Source of the DNA: Acidobacteriaceae bacterium
GTDB lineage: Bacteria > Acidobacteriota > Terriglobia > Terriglobales > Acidobacteriaceae
Length of the DNA: 44,837 nt
NCBI GenBank assembly: GCA_003134995.1
Contig: PLDC01000011.1
Location: 55,266 to 100,102 of the forward strand
Reading direction: 5' to 3'
The notes beneath the pieces were generated by a model. It was given only the letters and a program-made list of their open reading frames with translations, made no database searches and was not told the DNA's origin. Positions within the stretch are counted from its first letter, which is position 1, and every line of letters starts with the position of its first letter. The position numbers were made by a program, and so were the translations under genes. This document shows, piece by piece, positions 32,469 to 40,869 of this stretch.

Positions 32469-33556
32469 CGGAACTTTAAGTCTGTTCCTTCCGGATACGT
32501 GCCCGGTCTGCGATTTGGCTTTGGATTTGTGACGCCAACCAGAGCGTCTTTCTCCATCCCGGCTATCACGTGCCTCACGTGTGGGCGAAGAAAGCCCACG
32601 TACTCGATCACCCAATCGCACAAAACCTCAAACTCAATTTGCACGCGGCCAAATTTCTGAATAAGAATCTGGCGCAGCAAGTCGTAGTCAGGTGCCTCCG
32701 CAAAGAGTGGAATCTGCTTCTTGGACTCGTTGAAGTCCGAGAACTGAAATTCCCCGCTCGGGGCAGCCTTCCACATAGTTTCCAGCATGGCCTCTGTTCC
32801 TTTTAGGCTGTTCGTACCAAAGAAGAGGAAATAATCAGGGGCGTTGTTTTTGTTCAACATCAAGAAGGCATGCACGTACCTAGCAGCCGTCCTTAGCTGA
32901 TCGCGGTACAAATCGTGAATCGCATAGAACCGATTGATAGGCGCAATGATCTCCTGAATATTGCGCCATTTGGGAGTTCCGAACAGAGCATCGAAGTGCG
33001 CCGCAAACTCAGGGTTGGAGAGAAACCTGTTGATCTCTCCGTACATGAAGTTAACTAAAACTTCAGACTTCGGATACCCCAAGAGCCGAGCAATCGTTGT
33101 GAAAGGCGTTTGGGAAAATCCAAACGGGTCGACAAATGCCAGCGTGGGGCCTCGACGCTCCGCCTGCTCATCCAGTTGCGTAAAAATCTCTCCGAGTTGG
33201 CCATTGAACTTGCCGAGGATTGGTCGAAACTTGATATTGCTCGGCAGAGTGGGCTTCGTGCGCTCCAACACTCCTACCAAGTGTGCGTAACGATCATCAT
33301 CGCTTTCGATGAATAGGCACACCAACTCACAGGAGGGCCTCAGCACATGATCCCGGGCAGCCTTGAGTATTACTAGGGGAGAGCCATCCTCGCCCTTGCT
33401 GTACTCTCCCGGACCGGCAAACGCGTCAATGTACAGCAACCGTGAATTGTAGCGGCCTAAAATCGGCAACCACGCTTGGAAGTAGCGGCGCAAAATCTCG
33501 TGTTTCTTTGCAGTGTGGGGCTCGATGTCCCACACCGTTCTAATAATTTTGCTCAT
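32465..33556 (-). CDS. tcmP: Three-Cys-motif partner protein TcmP (Rossmann methyltransferase-like)
   Basis: A 363-residue protein matching the TcmP family (TIGR04474), named for its neighbourhood with three-Cys-motif proteins such as the adjacent gene. N-terminal WDIEPHTAKKHEILRRYFQAWLPIL leads to LYIDAFAGPGEY (about 41-52), resembling motif I of SAM-dependent methyltransferases, and LAFVDPFGFS (139-148), resembling the DPxF/Y catalytic motif IV. The C-terminal half is helical and possibly winged-helix (CDWVIEYVGFLRPHVRHVIAGMEKD). A methyltransferase-type role on nucleic acid or protein is inference. It overlaps the DUF5131 stop by 4 bp. No toxin, nuclease or other defence gene is immediately adjacent. 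Confidence 0.9.
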   Translation of the reverse strand: MSKIIRTVWDIEPHTAKKHEILRRYFQAWLPILGRYNSRLLYIDAFAGPGEYSKGEDGSPLVILKAARDHVLRPSCELVCLFIESDDDRYAHLVGVLERTKPTLPSNIKFRPILGKFNGQLGEIFTQLDEQAERRGPTLAFVDPFGFSQTPFTTIARLLGYPKSEVLVNFMYGEINRFLSNPEFAAHFDALFGTPKWRNIQEIIAPINRFYAIHDLYRDQLRTAARYVHAFLMLNKNNAPDYFLFFGTNSLKGTEAMLETMWKAAPSGEFQFSDFNESKKQIPLFAEAPDYDLLRQILIQKFGRVQIEFEVLCDWVIEYVGFLRPHVRHVIAGMEKDALVGVTNPKPNRRPGTYPEGTDLKFR

Positions 33557-33582
33557 GGCATCTCACTGCCTCTGCCCGGCCC

Positions 33583-34551
33583 TTAGCCTAACGCCCCACC
33601 CCGCTCAACCCCAGCCTCTTCCTTCTTCACCGTCTTACAAGCCCAAGCCATCCGCGGAGTATTATGCGCAATCCCAAATTGCCCGAGCGCAGTCAGCACA
33701 ATAATTCCGCCATGCCCATTCAATCGCTGCTTCAGATAATTGATAGCTTCCTGCGCCGCCCACTCCGGAAGATTTCCCGCCATCACCCGGTCCGCAGTCC
33801 ACTTGGCCAAAACCAGTTTCATAATCGGTTCGCCCCATCCGGTAGTAGAGACAGCAGCACTGGAATTATCCGCATAACATCCGCACCCAATCAAAGACGA
33901 ATCCCCCAACCGCCCCGGAGCCTTATTCAAAGTCCCGCCAGTAGAAGTAGCAGCAGCAATGTTGCCGTCACGGTCAAGCGCCACCGCGCCCACAGTGTCA
34001 TGCGAAATCTCCGGAGCAAACATTTCGCTCCCCGGCGCAGTCGGGTGCCCCATTTCTCGCGCGCCTTCTGCGCGAGAAGTGGGGGTTTTCGCCTGATACT
34101 CGCGCAACCGTTCCACCTCTCGCGGAATAATCAACTTGTCGTTCGCACACAACTCCACGCCATGCTCCGCCGCAAATCGCTCCGCCCCCTCCCCCACAAA
34201 ATAAACATGCGGACTCTCACTCAAAATCTTCCGCGCCGCCCGCACCGGATTCCGCACCCGCTCCACGCACCCCACGCCGCCAGCCCGCAAAGTAGCCCCG
34301 TCCATAATCAGAGCATCCAACTGCACGCGCCCGTCGCGATTCAAAAAACTCCCGCGCCCCGCATCAAAAGTCTCGTCGTCCTCCATCACCACAACAGCTT
34401 CCTCAATAGCATTCAAAGCCGCGCCGCCACCAACAAGCACCCGCCATCCCGCAGCCAAAGCATTCCGCACTCCCAACAGATGAGCCTCGACCATGGAATC
34501 AGGCATAGCCCAGGCCCCACCATGAACCACCAACACAGGATCAATAGCCAA
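33583..34551 (-). CDS. Isoaspartyl peptidase/L-asparaginase (plant-type, Ntn-hydrolase) with palindrome insertion in linker
   Basis: A 322-residue proenzyme. HGGAWAMPDS, ALNAIEEAVVVMEDDETFDAGRGSFLNRDG and the autocleavage site SHDTVGAVALDRDGNIAAATSTGG identify the family; the Thr after HD becomes the N-terminal nucleophile of the beta subunit after self-cleavage, and GRLGDSSLIGCGCYAD follows. It hydrolyses beta-aspartyl peptides or asparagine. The alpha-beta linker contains residues encoded by dispersed palindrome copy 5 (34044-34085, giving TPTSRAEGAREMGHPTAPG), inserted in frame. All catalytic motifs remain, so the enzyme may still work. It is transcribed away from the tRNA gene. Confidence 0.92.
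   Translation of the reverse strand: MAIDPVLVVHGGAWAMPDSMVEAHLLGVRNALAAGWRVLVGGGAALNAIEEAVVVMEDDETFDAGRGSFLNRDGRVQLDALIMDGATLRAGGVGCVERVRNPVRAARKILSESPHVYFVGEGAERFAAEHGVELCANDKLIIPREVERLREYQAKTPTSRAEGAREMGHPTAPGSEMFAPEISHDTVGAVALDRDGNIAAATSTGGTLNKAPGRLGDSSLIGCGCYADNSSAAVSTTGWGEPIMKLVLAKWTADRVMAGNLPEWAAQEAINYLKQRLNGHGGIIVLTALGQFGIAHNTPRMAWACKTVKKEEAGVERGGALG
34044..34085. repeat. Dispersed palindrome, copy 5, inside a coding region
   Basis: GTGCCCCATTTCTCGCGCG, then CCTTCTG, then CGCGAGAAGTGGGG, arms perfect over 12 bp. It is the same family as 13255, 20200 and 30851 but lies within the asparaginase gene, keeping the reading frame. Confidence 0.9.
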
Positions 34552-34668
34552 GAGAACTCCCCAGAAAAAAGCAAAACGACAAACAGTCTAGCATCGCAGC
34601 CAGACTTCCAATCGACTCCATCAGCCGATGTAAACGTTACTGCTGTAAAATGCCAATAAACCCGAAAA

Positions 34669-34744
34669 GGGCCCGTAGCTCAGCGGTTAGAGCCGTGGAC
34701 TCATAATCCATTGGTCCCAGGTTCGAATCCTGGCGGGCCCACCA
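34669..34744 (+). tRNA. tRNA-Ile2 (CAU anticodon, lysidine-modified)
   Basis: The 7-bp acceptor stem GGGCCCG (34669-34675) pairs with CGGGCCC (34734-34740), followed by A and an encoded CCA. The D-arm is AGCTCAGCGGTTAGAG, the anticodon loop is CTCATAA (CAU) and the T-arm contains GGTTCGAATCC. The CTCATAATCC context is typical of tRNA-Ile2, whose C34 is changed to lysidine by TilS, and not of initiator or elongator tRNA-Met. It serves as the probable attachment site of the island that follows. Confidence 0.95.
34694..34736 (+). repeat. Putative attL: tRNA-Ile 3' half, direct repeat copy 1
   Basis: Forty-three bp starting CGTGGACTCATAATCC and ending CCTGGCGG are identical to 43961-44003. An integrase remnant starts 21 bp beyond the tRNA. 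Confidence 0.82.
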
Positions 34745-34764
34745 TTCAAACCACTGAGCACTAA

Positions 34765-35097
34765 TTAGTTAGGCAGTGGCACAAGCGAGAGTGTCGTTGC
34801 TGTCTTCACCATTTCAGCTGCAACTATGCCCGAACTCTGCCCGAGTGAGTTTTGCTTCTCGTTCAGCTTCCGTGCTGCTTCCGTAATATCGGCTTCGTCG
34901 ATGATGTTGTAACGTTCAAAGACGGAGCGCGTCTTGTGGCCGCTGATCTTCATCACCACACTTTCCTGCACTCCGAGTCGGCGCGGGTTCCGAACACCGG
35001 ACCGGCGAAGATCGTGGAATATGAGATCAGGCATGGCGTGATTCCAGACGCTCTGGTCGGCAAAAGGCGAGCGCACGCGATAGGCGGCGCGGTTCAT
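34765..35097 (-). pseudogene. Tyrosine recombinase (phage integrase) C-terminal fragment
   Basis: About 110 residues encode the catalytic end of a tyrosine integrase: LIFHDLRRSGVRN (HxxR), MKISGHKTRSVFERYNI (GH-x and the Tyr nucleophile), then a variable tail. The N-terminal arm-binding and core-binding domains are absent, and the sequence before MPDLIFHDL does not match the family, so the gene is a truncated relic. Position directly beside a tRNA gene and orientation toward it are classic for an island integrase. Its ending near ATGCCCGAACTCTGCCCGAG has a look-alike at 43844-43863 near the other end of the island. Confidence 0.82.
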
Positions 35098-35197
35098 TGT
35101 AACTAACGGCTCCCAATGTTCGCGGACGTACTCGTAATCGAGATAGAGAAGCCCTGCGGCGTGCGCAAGAGTGGGCGGAGAATATTTGAAACCTCTT

Positions 35198-37144
35198 CTA
35201 CAGCGAATTGAGGAAATTAACTAGGTCTTGCTTGTCTTGGGCTGAGAGGTTGATGTTGAATCGGTTGTTATAGAAATTCACGACGTCAAGCAAAGCCGCG
35301 GCGGACCCGTCACTAAAATACGGAGGGTGTGATGCTAAGGCCCGCAGTTGCGGGACAGTAAAGCGACCGACATCAGCACACTTACCGGTGATCAGTGCCA
35401 GTCCGGGATCGTTCGTTGTGACCGTCGTCCCATGAAATGGAGTTGTCGAACCGCTCTTGCAGGCGACCTTAAAGATCGGTAGGTCAGTGGTGGGCGAGGT
35501 GCCACCAAAAGCGGAGCTGTCTCCTCCGATACCGATGTCATGCTGGGCTGCCGGAAAAGAGTCGGCGCCCGCTGAAGTCTGGTTGTGACAAATGGCACAT
35601 CCACCCTTAAGTGGACCTAGCGTATTCCCTGGGCTAGTCGCGATATTGTTCAGTCCCGCGACATTGCTGACCGTGAACGCCCGGCTTGTTCCATCTGGGA
35701 GCGGCATGCCGTTAAAGATTTGCTGACCACGGTAGATAGAAGCAGAGAGCGCGTCAGTCCGAGTCTGCCACGCGTTATACAAGAAGAAAGTCGGCGTAAA
35801 TGTTGCCGTCGGCGGAAAAGCAACCGATGCACCGACTCCTCCCACTGTCGGCGACGGTTGGCCGGCGTAAGGGGTATAGCCATAGAGATATTTCGGCCCA
35901 CCCATTCCGCCGGCGCTGTTGAGAGCGAGGGCCAATGAAGCTTGCTGCTCGCGAATCTGGGCGTTGTAGATACCGTTTTCAAAACTTACGATTTGATTTA
36001 CCTGGGCTTGCGTCGGCGGGTTCGTGGCTTGAGCGTGGCCCAAGGTGGCATCAATCGCCTGCTGGTTCAGGTCGGGCTCGCGACCGTCCCACATGATGTT
36101 GCCCCCAATCGGCCGATTAGTCAGCGGATCGGTGCACACCGACTCTCCTCCACCTTGAATGCAAAGTGGCTGGCCGGTAACTGGATCGGTAGCGGCCGCG
36201 TTGGGCTGGCCCGTGGCGGCAAGAGTTGCGTCGCGTGTGGTTGTAACGAATGTGAGATTCCCGGAAATCAGTGGGCGCCGATAGATCGAAACTTCCTGGC
36301 CTCCGGTGGAACTCTGATCATACGGAGCAGTTGTATTGCACCCGTAGGGATCACTTACTACCGAAATCGTGTAGTCGGCGTTCTCGGGCACACCGAGAAA
36401 GATTCTGAAAAGGCCTTTCGAGAGCAGCAAATGGTGAGCCTTCTTGAAATCGCTTCCACGTCCTGTTCGTCCTCCCAGAGGTGCGCCAGATGTGTTCGCC
36501 GCGGGCACTAAGTCCGGACAGTCGGAGCCGTCGACCGGGGCGAATATAGGATCATGTTCTCCGTTCGGCGCGTTGAGGCGGTCGTTGATATTTTGCACGC
36601 TCACGCTCATGCCGTTGGGCGGTTGGTGGCAGGTGATGCAGGCGCGTCCATTTGTTCCCAGCGATTGGAAAAAGGCATTGCCCGCAGTCGCCGCTGGCCC
36701 ATCGGGCTGGTAAGAGGCTGTGCAGCCCGCAGAATCGGGATCGTATTCGGTTTCGGGAACTGTGGCTGGGATACCGCCGTCATCGTAAACTTTGTCTGGA
36801 GCCGGTGCGCTAAGAAAGTTTTGATAGATTCTTTGAAAATAGAGAGGGGAACGCGCAGGCGCTTTGGCCGCAGATGCAGCGACACTATTGGGCGCCACAG
36901 CCGCGCGGGGGCGGACTGGACCAGTCTTTGGGAAGATCGAAGGCGTCGAGCAAGGATTTACCTGATTTGAATCTGACGATGGTCCTTGGGCCCGAACGCT
37001 TGAGCGGTTTGTGTTTGGACCGACGATGCTGATTGCCACCAAACCCAACAGAACCAGCGCCAGCACCAGGGTAGCCTGAACCGGTAGGCATGAGCCACGA
37101 TAGAGCGCCTTTAAATCTTGTTCTAAACAACGGAGTAATCTCAT
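35198..37144 (-). CDS. Membrane-anchored di-haem cytochrome c, cytochrome-c-peroxidase-like
   Basis: A 648-residue protein. An N-terminal hydrophobic segment (residues 23-41, QATLVLALVLLGLVAISIV) anchors or exports it. Two CxxCH haem-binding motifs are seen, CITCH (169-173) and CAICH (516-520), both in Gly/Pro-rich contexts typical of MauG/di-haem cytochrome-c-peroxidase-like proteins, with LKGGCAICHN and RFTVPQLRALASHPPYFSDGSAAALLDVVNFYNNRF as the conserved C-terminal block. It probably transfers electrons in the periplasm; peroxidase activity is not assured. ATG at 37144 is chosen for GAGGAG 6-12 bp upstream; a longer frame to 37375 has no signal-like start. It lies inside the putative tRNA-Ile island. 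Confidence 0.85.
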   Translation of the reverse strand: MRLLRCLEQDLKALYRGSCLPVQATLVLALVLLGLVAISIVGPNTNRSSVRAQGPSSDSNQVNPCSTPSIFPKTGPVRPRAAVAPNSVAASAAKAPARSPLYFQRIYQNFLSAPAPDKVYDDGGIPATVPETEYDPDSAGCTASYQPDGPAATAGNAFFQSLGTNGRACITCHQPPNGMSVSVQNINDRLNAPNGEHDPIFAPVDGSDCPDLVPAANTSGAPLGGRTGRGSDFKKAHHLLLSKGLFRIFLGVPENADYTISVVSDPYGCNTTAPYDQSSTGGQEVSIYRRPLISGNLTFVTTTRDATLAATGQPNAAATDPVTGQPLCIQGGGESVCTDPLTNRPIGGNIMWDGREPDLNQQAIDATLGHAQATNPPTQAQVNQIVSFENGIYNAQIREQQASLALALNSAGGMGGPKYLYGYTPYAGQPSPTVGGVGASVAFPPTATFTPTFFLYNAWQTRTDALSASIYRGQQIFNGMPLPDGTSRAFTVSNVAGLNNIATSPGNTLGPLKGGCAICHNQTSAGADSFPAAQHDIGIGGDSSAFGGTSPTTDLPIFKVACKSGSTTPFHGTTVTTNDPGLALITGKCADVGRFTVPQLRALASHPPYFSDGSAAALLDVVNFYNNRFNINLSAQDKQDLVNFLNSL

Positions 37145-37371
37145 ACGAATCTCCTCGGAAGACTGTCTTACTGAATGGTGGACAAGCGGGCTGGATCGTT
37201 TCAGCGAAGGATCAAATTGTTGTTGTGCAACGGGCTTGGACGAAATCAAAAAGCTGAACCAGAGTTGCAACAGTAGCGGCGCCAGGAATTTTGGGAAGCG
37301 TCGCAGTCGGTATTCGAGCTTACCGACGAAGTCAAGTCGCTGTAGGCGAATCATCAACTTCTGATCGCATT

Positions 37372-37564
37372 GCATTCGCCTAACGTCGTGCTGGAAACCG
37401 GACTGCGCGCGTGCCTTCGGGAGAAAAGCCAGTACAGTTCAGCATTCGACACTGAGCAGTCCGTTCTCCGCAGTCCGGTTTGTCTGGGAATAATCGCGAA
37501 ATTCGGGCATTGTTCGCGTATTTCGGCGCACAAGCAGCGGAAGTTCTCTGCAGTTCAGACTGCG
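37372..37564. repeat. Shared flank of tRNA-Ser remnant, copy 1
   Basis: About 193 bp aligning with 43512-43706 in the same orientation. It contains inverted sites GAAACCGGACTG (37394-37405) and CAGTCCGGTTT (37471-37481) and ends with CTCTGCAGTTCAGACTGCG directly before the tRNA-Ser 3' end. This looks like an integrase-binding arm, which is inference. Confidence 0.7.
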
Positions 37565-37609
37565 TGGCGGAGGGAGAAGGATTCGAACCCCCGGTACAGG
37601 TCTGAAACC
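37565..37609 (-). pseudogene. tRNA-Ser 3'-end fragment
   Basis: On the minus strand, a variable arm (GCAGGTTTCAGACCTGT), T-arm (GGGGGTTCGAATCC) and acceptor strand CCCTCCG plus CCA are recognisable as a class II tRNA-Ser 3' end. The anticodon arm and 5' half are missing. Confidence 0.68.
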
Positions 37610-37989
37610 TGCAAGAGCCGACGTTTGCGTAAGTTACACGGAATCAAGAGCTGAAGAATTCTCCGTGACTGCCTGCTAGCCGAGCAGTCGTCGCTAACCG
37701 GTGGGGTTCTGGAAGGAGTTCGAAGGCGAATCCTTGGCGATCCTGTGGCTCAGATTGGTCACTTCGAAGCTCCTGGATCGGTTTGCGTGTGACTGCTTGC
37801 CTAGCGGGCAGTCACGAGATCGAAACTTTCTCCGGTGGAAGGAATTACTTGAGGCAGGGATTTCTAAAGTCTTCGACTTTCCTTGCTCGCACTTCCTCGG
37901 CCGTTATAGCCCACTTCCCACAAGCCGACTTCTGGGGAGTAAGCGAGATTTCATTTGTCCCATGATTGGGAGTTCAAGACAAAGTCCTC

Positions 37990-40632
37990 TCAGAAGAATT
38001 TCGCTTTGAACTGTTCGTGTCTTTCGCGCGCTTGCGCCATGATTTCGGCAAACTCGCGTTCTCTGCGCAGATTGTTGAGCAGCGGATCAGATTCGAAATA
38101 GGGATAACAGAAGAAACCGCCTTCAACACTGCGCCGCAGCATTCGCAGTGACGAAGCTCTGTCGCCGAGCACAGCATAAGCTTGCGCCACTTTGTAGATT
38201 CCTTCGGCGTCGCTCACTCCAAGCCTCTCGATTTTCTCTTCTGTCTGGTGCAACAGGGCAAGACCAGCGGTATTATCGTTATTTATTGCGTAGCTAAATG
38301 CCTGGCCAATCGCTGCCTGCATCAGAGACGGATCCTGCTCGAAAGCGCGATTAAAGTCTGTTGCAGCATCTTGCAATCTCCCTGCATAATATTCTGCAAA
38401 TCCGCGATAGAACAAGATATACGGGGAGTCGTTCACGGGCAGGCTCTGCAGGAATTTGTCGTACTCACCGAGATAGAGATAAGCGTTCATCGCCGAGCTG
38501 TTGATCTTCACCTGCGGATCAAGTCTCCGCGCTAGTTCCGATTCCGTGACTGCTTGCGGCACCATGCCTCCGAAGCGATAGGCGTAACCTAACTCCCAAT
38601 GCGCCTCGGCATTGTTTGGGCTGTTTTGTATGGCCTCTCTGAGAAGAGGAACAGATTGTTCGACGCTTCCGGTATCAGTAAGAAGGTTTGCCATGTAAAC
38701 CCGCGGAGCGACGAGAGCAGGATCGAGCGCAATTGCTTTTTCAAATGACGCCCGTGCCCTGCCGTAATTCTCGTGTCCGCCGAACTGCAGCGATGCATTG
38801 GTCGCATAGGCACGGCCCAGATACGCCCATGCTGGCGCATAGCCAGGCTCGATCGACGTAGACTTCTCCAGCATCGTGATCGCGGCCAAAAAGTCGTTCA
38901 AAGAATAGAGATCGACCCCATGCAGATAATATTCGTAAGCCTTAGGATTGATTGGCGCCTGTGGCTCAAGCTTTTTCGCTTCAGCCGGCGAAAGCGTCAG
39001 TTGCAATCCCTGAATAATCTGCTGGGAAACAAGGTCTTGCACTGTAAGCAGTTTGTCGAATTTGGTGTCAAAGGAATCCTGCCACAGGATCTTGTCGGGC
39101 TTAACGTCAATTAGTTGTGTCGTGATTCTCAAGTCATCGCCATCCTTGATGAAGCTGCCTGTGAGCAGAATCCCGACATTGAGGTCGGCCGCTACCTCTT
39201 GCGGATCGATAGTTTGATTACGGTAGCGTTCGACGGAAGACGATGGGCGTACGGTCAGTGCACTGATGTAGGCAAGCTTCGTAATCACCGCGTCGGCCAG
39301 AGAGAAGCCAAGAAAATCAGTTTGCGGATCTTCGCGAAGATTACGAAATGGAAGAACGGCTAGCGTGCGTGGTCCGGCGGTGTCAGCGGTGAGTTGATGC
39401 GATCTGTGCGATGCCATGTAATACCCGCCCGCGAAGAGTGCTGCGACGATTACAGCGATTGCTACGGCGGCTGGCAGCCACCGAAAAAGGCGTGAGGCCG
39501 GAAGAGGAGCAGCCGTAGTTCCTGAAGCGGTTTCGACTCGAGTTGTCCCACTCCCCGTTTGCGGCGGCAACATAGATTCGGCCCCATGTTTACTGCTGGA
39601 AGCTGGCCGCGCAGTTTGAGTACCGATTGGAGTGATGGATTCTTGAATAATGTGCCGAGAGTCGCTGATTGGCCGAACAAACGGATCGCTCGGGGTGCTG
39701 ATCGCAGGATCCGAGCGCGCCGATCTTGAGGCGGTGTCATTCCAGGTAGCGCGCGGGTGGGTTTCAATTTCCCGCTTCACCCGCTTCAAATCGGCCAGCA
39801 TCTCGGCTGCGCTCTGGTAGCGGAGGTCTCGATCTTTCTCCAGAGCCTTTTCGATGATCGCCTGTATGCTGATCGGAAGGTCTGGATTAAAACGCACAGC
39901 CGGAACAGGGTCATGTTCAAGAATCGCGCTGAAGATCACCGCGGAGCTTTCGCCGCGAAACGGCAAAGCGCCAGTGGTCATCTCGTAGAGCACCGCGCCA
40001 AAAGAAAACAAATCGGTGCGTGCGTCTAATTCCCGCGCACGGGCCTGTTCCGGAGACATATACGCAACCGTTCCGAGCGCTGACCCGGGGCTGGTGAGGT
40101 ACTCCTCATCGATCTGACTCAGGGTTCTGGCGCTTGCCAAGCCGGTTGAGGAAATACTAGCGGCAGTCACTTTGGCGAGACCGAAATCCAGAACCTTCGC
40201 GTGGCCGCGCTTGGTAATGAAAATGTTTCCCGGTTTGATATCGCGGTGAATGATGCCTTGCGAGTGTGTTGCATCGAGCGCATCGGCGATTTCGATTGCG
40301 ATCGAGAGCGCAGTTTCAATATCCACCGGACGGCCACCGATGCGGTGTTTCAGCGTCAAGCCATCAAGAAATTCCATGGCGATGAAGCGTTTGCCGGCGT
40401 GCTCCCCAATTTCATAAATTGTGCAGATGTTGGGATGGTTTAGGGCAGACGCTGCTCGCGCCTCACGGTCGAAGCGCTCCAAGGCTTGGGCATCTCGAGA
40501 AACATCGTCAGGAAGGAACTTGAGGGCAACAAATCGGCCTAAAGAAATGTCCTCAGCCTTGTAGACCACACCCATCCCTCCTCCACCGAGTTTTTCAACA
40601 ACGCGGTAGTGCGAGAAGGTCTGGTTGATCAC
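37990..40632 (-). CDS. Transmembrane serine/threonine protein kinase with TolB-like and TPR sensor region
   Basis: An 880-residue PknB-type kinase. Kinase domain about 9-285: [11 protein letters not shown] (P-loop), K38, [11 protein letters not shown] (D131), DFGLAK (D149) and [11 protein letters not shown] linker rich in Ser/Thr (290-380) leads to one transmembrane helix (384-406). Then comes a periplasmic TolB/FlgO-like domain ([33 protein letters not shown]) and several TPR repeats (about 560-870: [37 protein letters not shown]). Such kinases are abundant in Acidobacteriota and probably sense envelope conditions. It lies in the putative island, same strand as the next kinase, 237 bp apart. 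Confidence 0.93.
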   Translation of the reverse strand: MINQTFSHYRVVEKLGGGGMGVVYKAEDISLGRFVALKFLPDDVSRDAQALERFDREARAASALNHPNICTIYEIGEHAGKRFIAMEFLDGLTLKHRIGGRPVDIETALSIAIEIADALDATHSQGIIHRDIKPGNIFITKRGHAKVLDFGLAKVTAASISSTGLASARTLSQIDEEYLTSPGSALGTVAYMSPEQARARELDARTDLFSFGAVLYEMTTGALPFRGESSAVIFSAILEHDPVPAVRFNPDLPISIQAIIEKALEKDRDLRYQSAAEMLADLKRVKREIETHPRATWNDTASRSARSDPAISTPSDPFVRPISDSRHIIQESITPIGTQTARPASSSKHGAESMLPPQTGSGTTRVETASGTTAAPLPASRLFRWLPAAVAIAVIVAALFAGGYYMASHRSHQLTADTAGPRTLAVLPFRNLREDPQTDFLGFSLADAVITKLAYISALTVRPSSSVERYRNQTIDPQEVAADLNVGILLTGSFIKDGDDLRITTQLIDVKPDKILWQDSFDTKFDKLLTVQDLVSQQIIQGLQLTLSPAEAKKLEPQAPINPKAYEYYLHGVDLYSLNDFLAAITMLEKSTSIEPGYAPAWAYLGRAYATNASLQFGGHENYGRARASFEKAIALDPALVAPRVYMANLLTDTGSVEQSVPLLREAIQNSPNNAEAHWELGYAYRFGGMVPQAVTESELARRLDPQVKINSSAMNAYLYLGEYDKFLQSLPVNDSPYILFYRGFAEYYAGRLQDAATDFNRAFEQDPSLMQAAIGQAFSYAINNDNTAGLALLHQTEEKIERLGVSDAEGIYKVAQAYAVLGDRASSLRMLRRSVEGGFFCYPYFESDPLLNNLRREREFAEIMAQARERHEQFKAKFF

Positions 40633-40869
40633 GGATAAAGAATCCTACTTGCCCCAAGAATGGCCGTCAAACGGCAAACTGCAGCAATGTGCCGTCCAAA
40701 TCTAGGTATCAAGCATAATCATAAGGCTTTTTGGCACCGGCGCGGCTCCGAACTCTACCGGCCTGACCCGGCCCTACCGGTACGAATCTGGATGGGTCCC
40801 AGCCGCAATCCTCGGAACGAAACCAGCGCCAGGGTCAGCCGGGACTATGGAAGGAGCGCCTCTTGCTTC

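Larger units (their letters stand above)
37145..37989. other. Non-coding region with att-like remnants and hairpins
   Basis: No convincing gene. It contains a block of about 193 bp (37372-37564) homologous to 43512-43706, a tRNA-Ser 3'-end fragment (37565-37609) and two related hairpins, around 37666-37690 and 37789-37815 (GTGACTGC ... GCAGTCAC), 123 bp apart. It separates the cytochrome gene from the first kinase. Confidence 0.7.

Noticed and set aside
37565..37609. A tRNA with UCA anticodon (tRNA-Sec like)
   Set aside because: The TTTCAGA loop is in the long variable arm of a tRNA-Ser 3' end; acceptor 5' strand and D-arm are missing.
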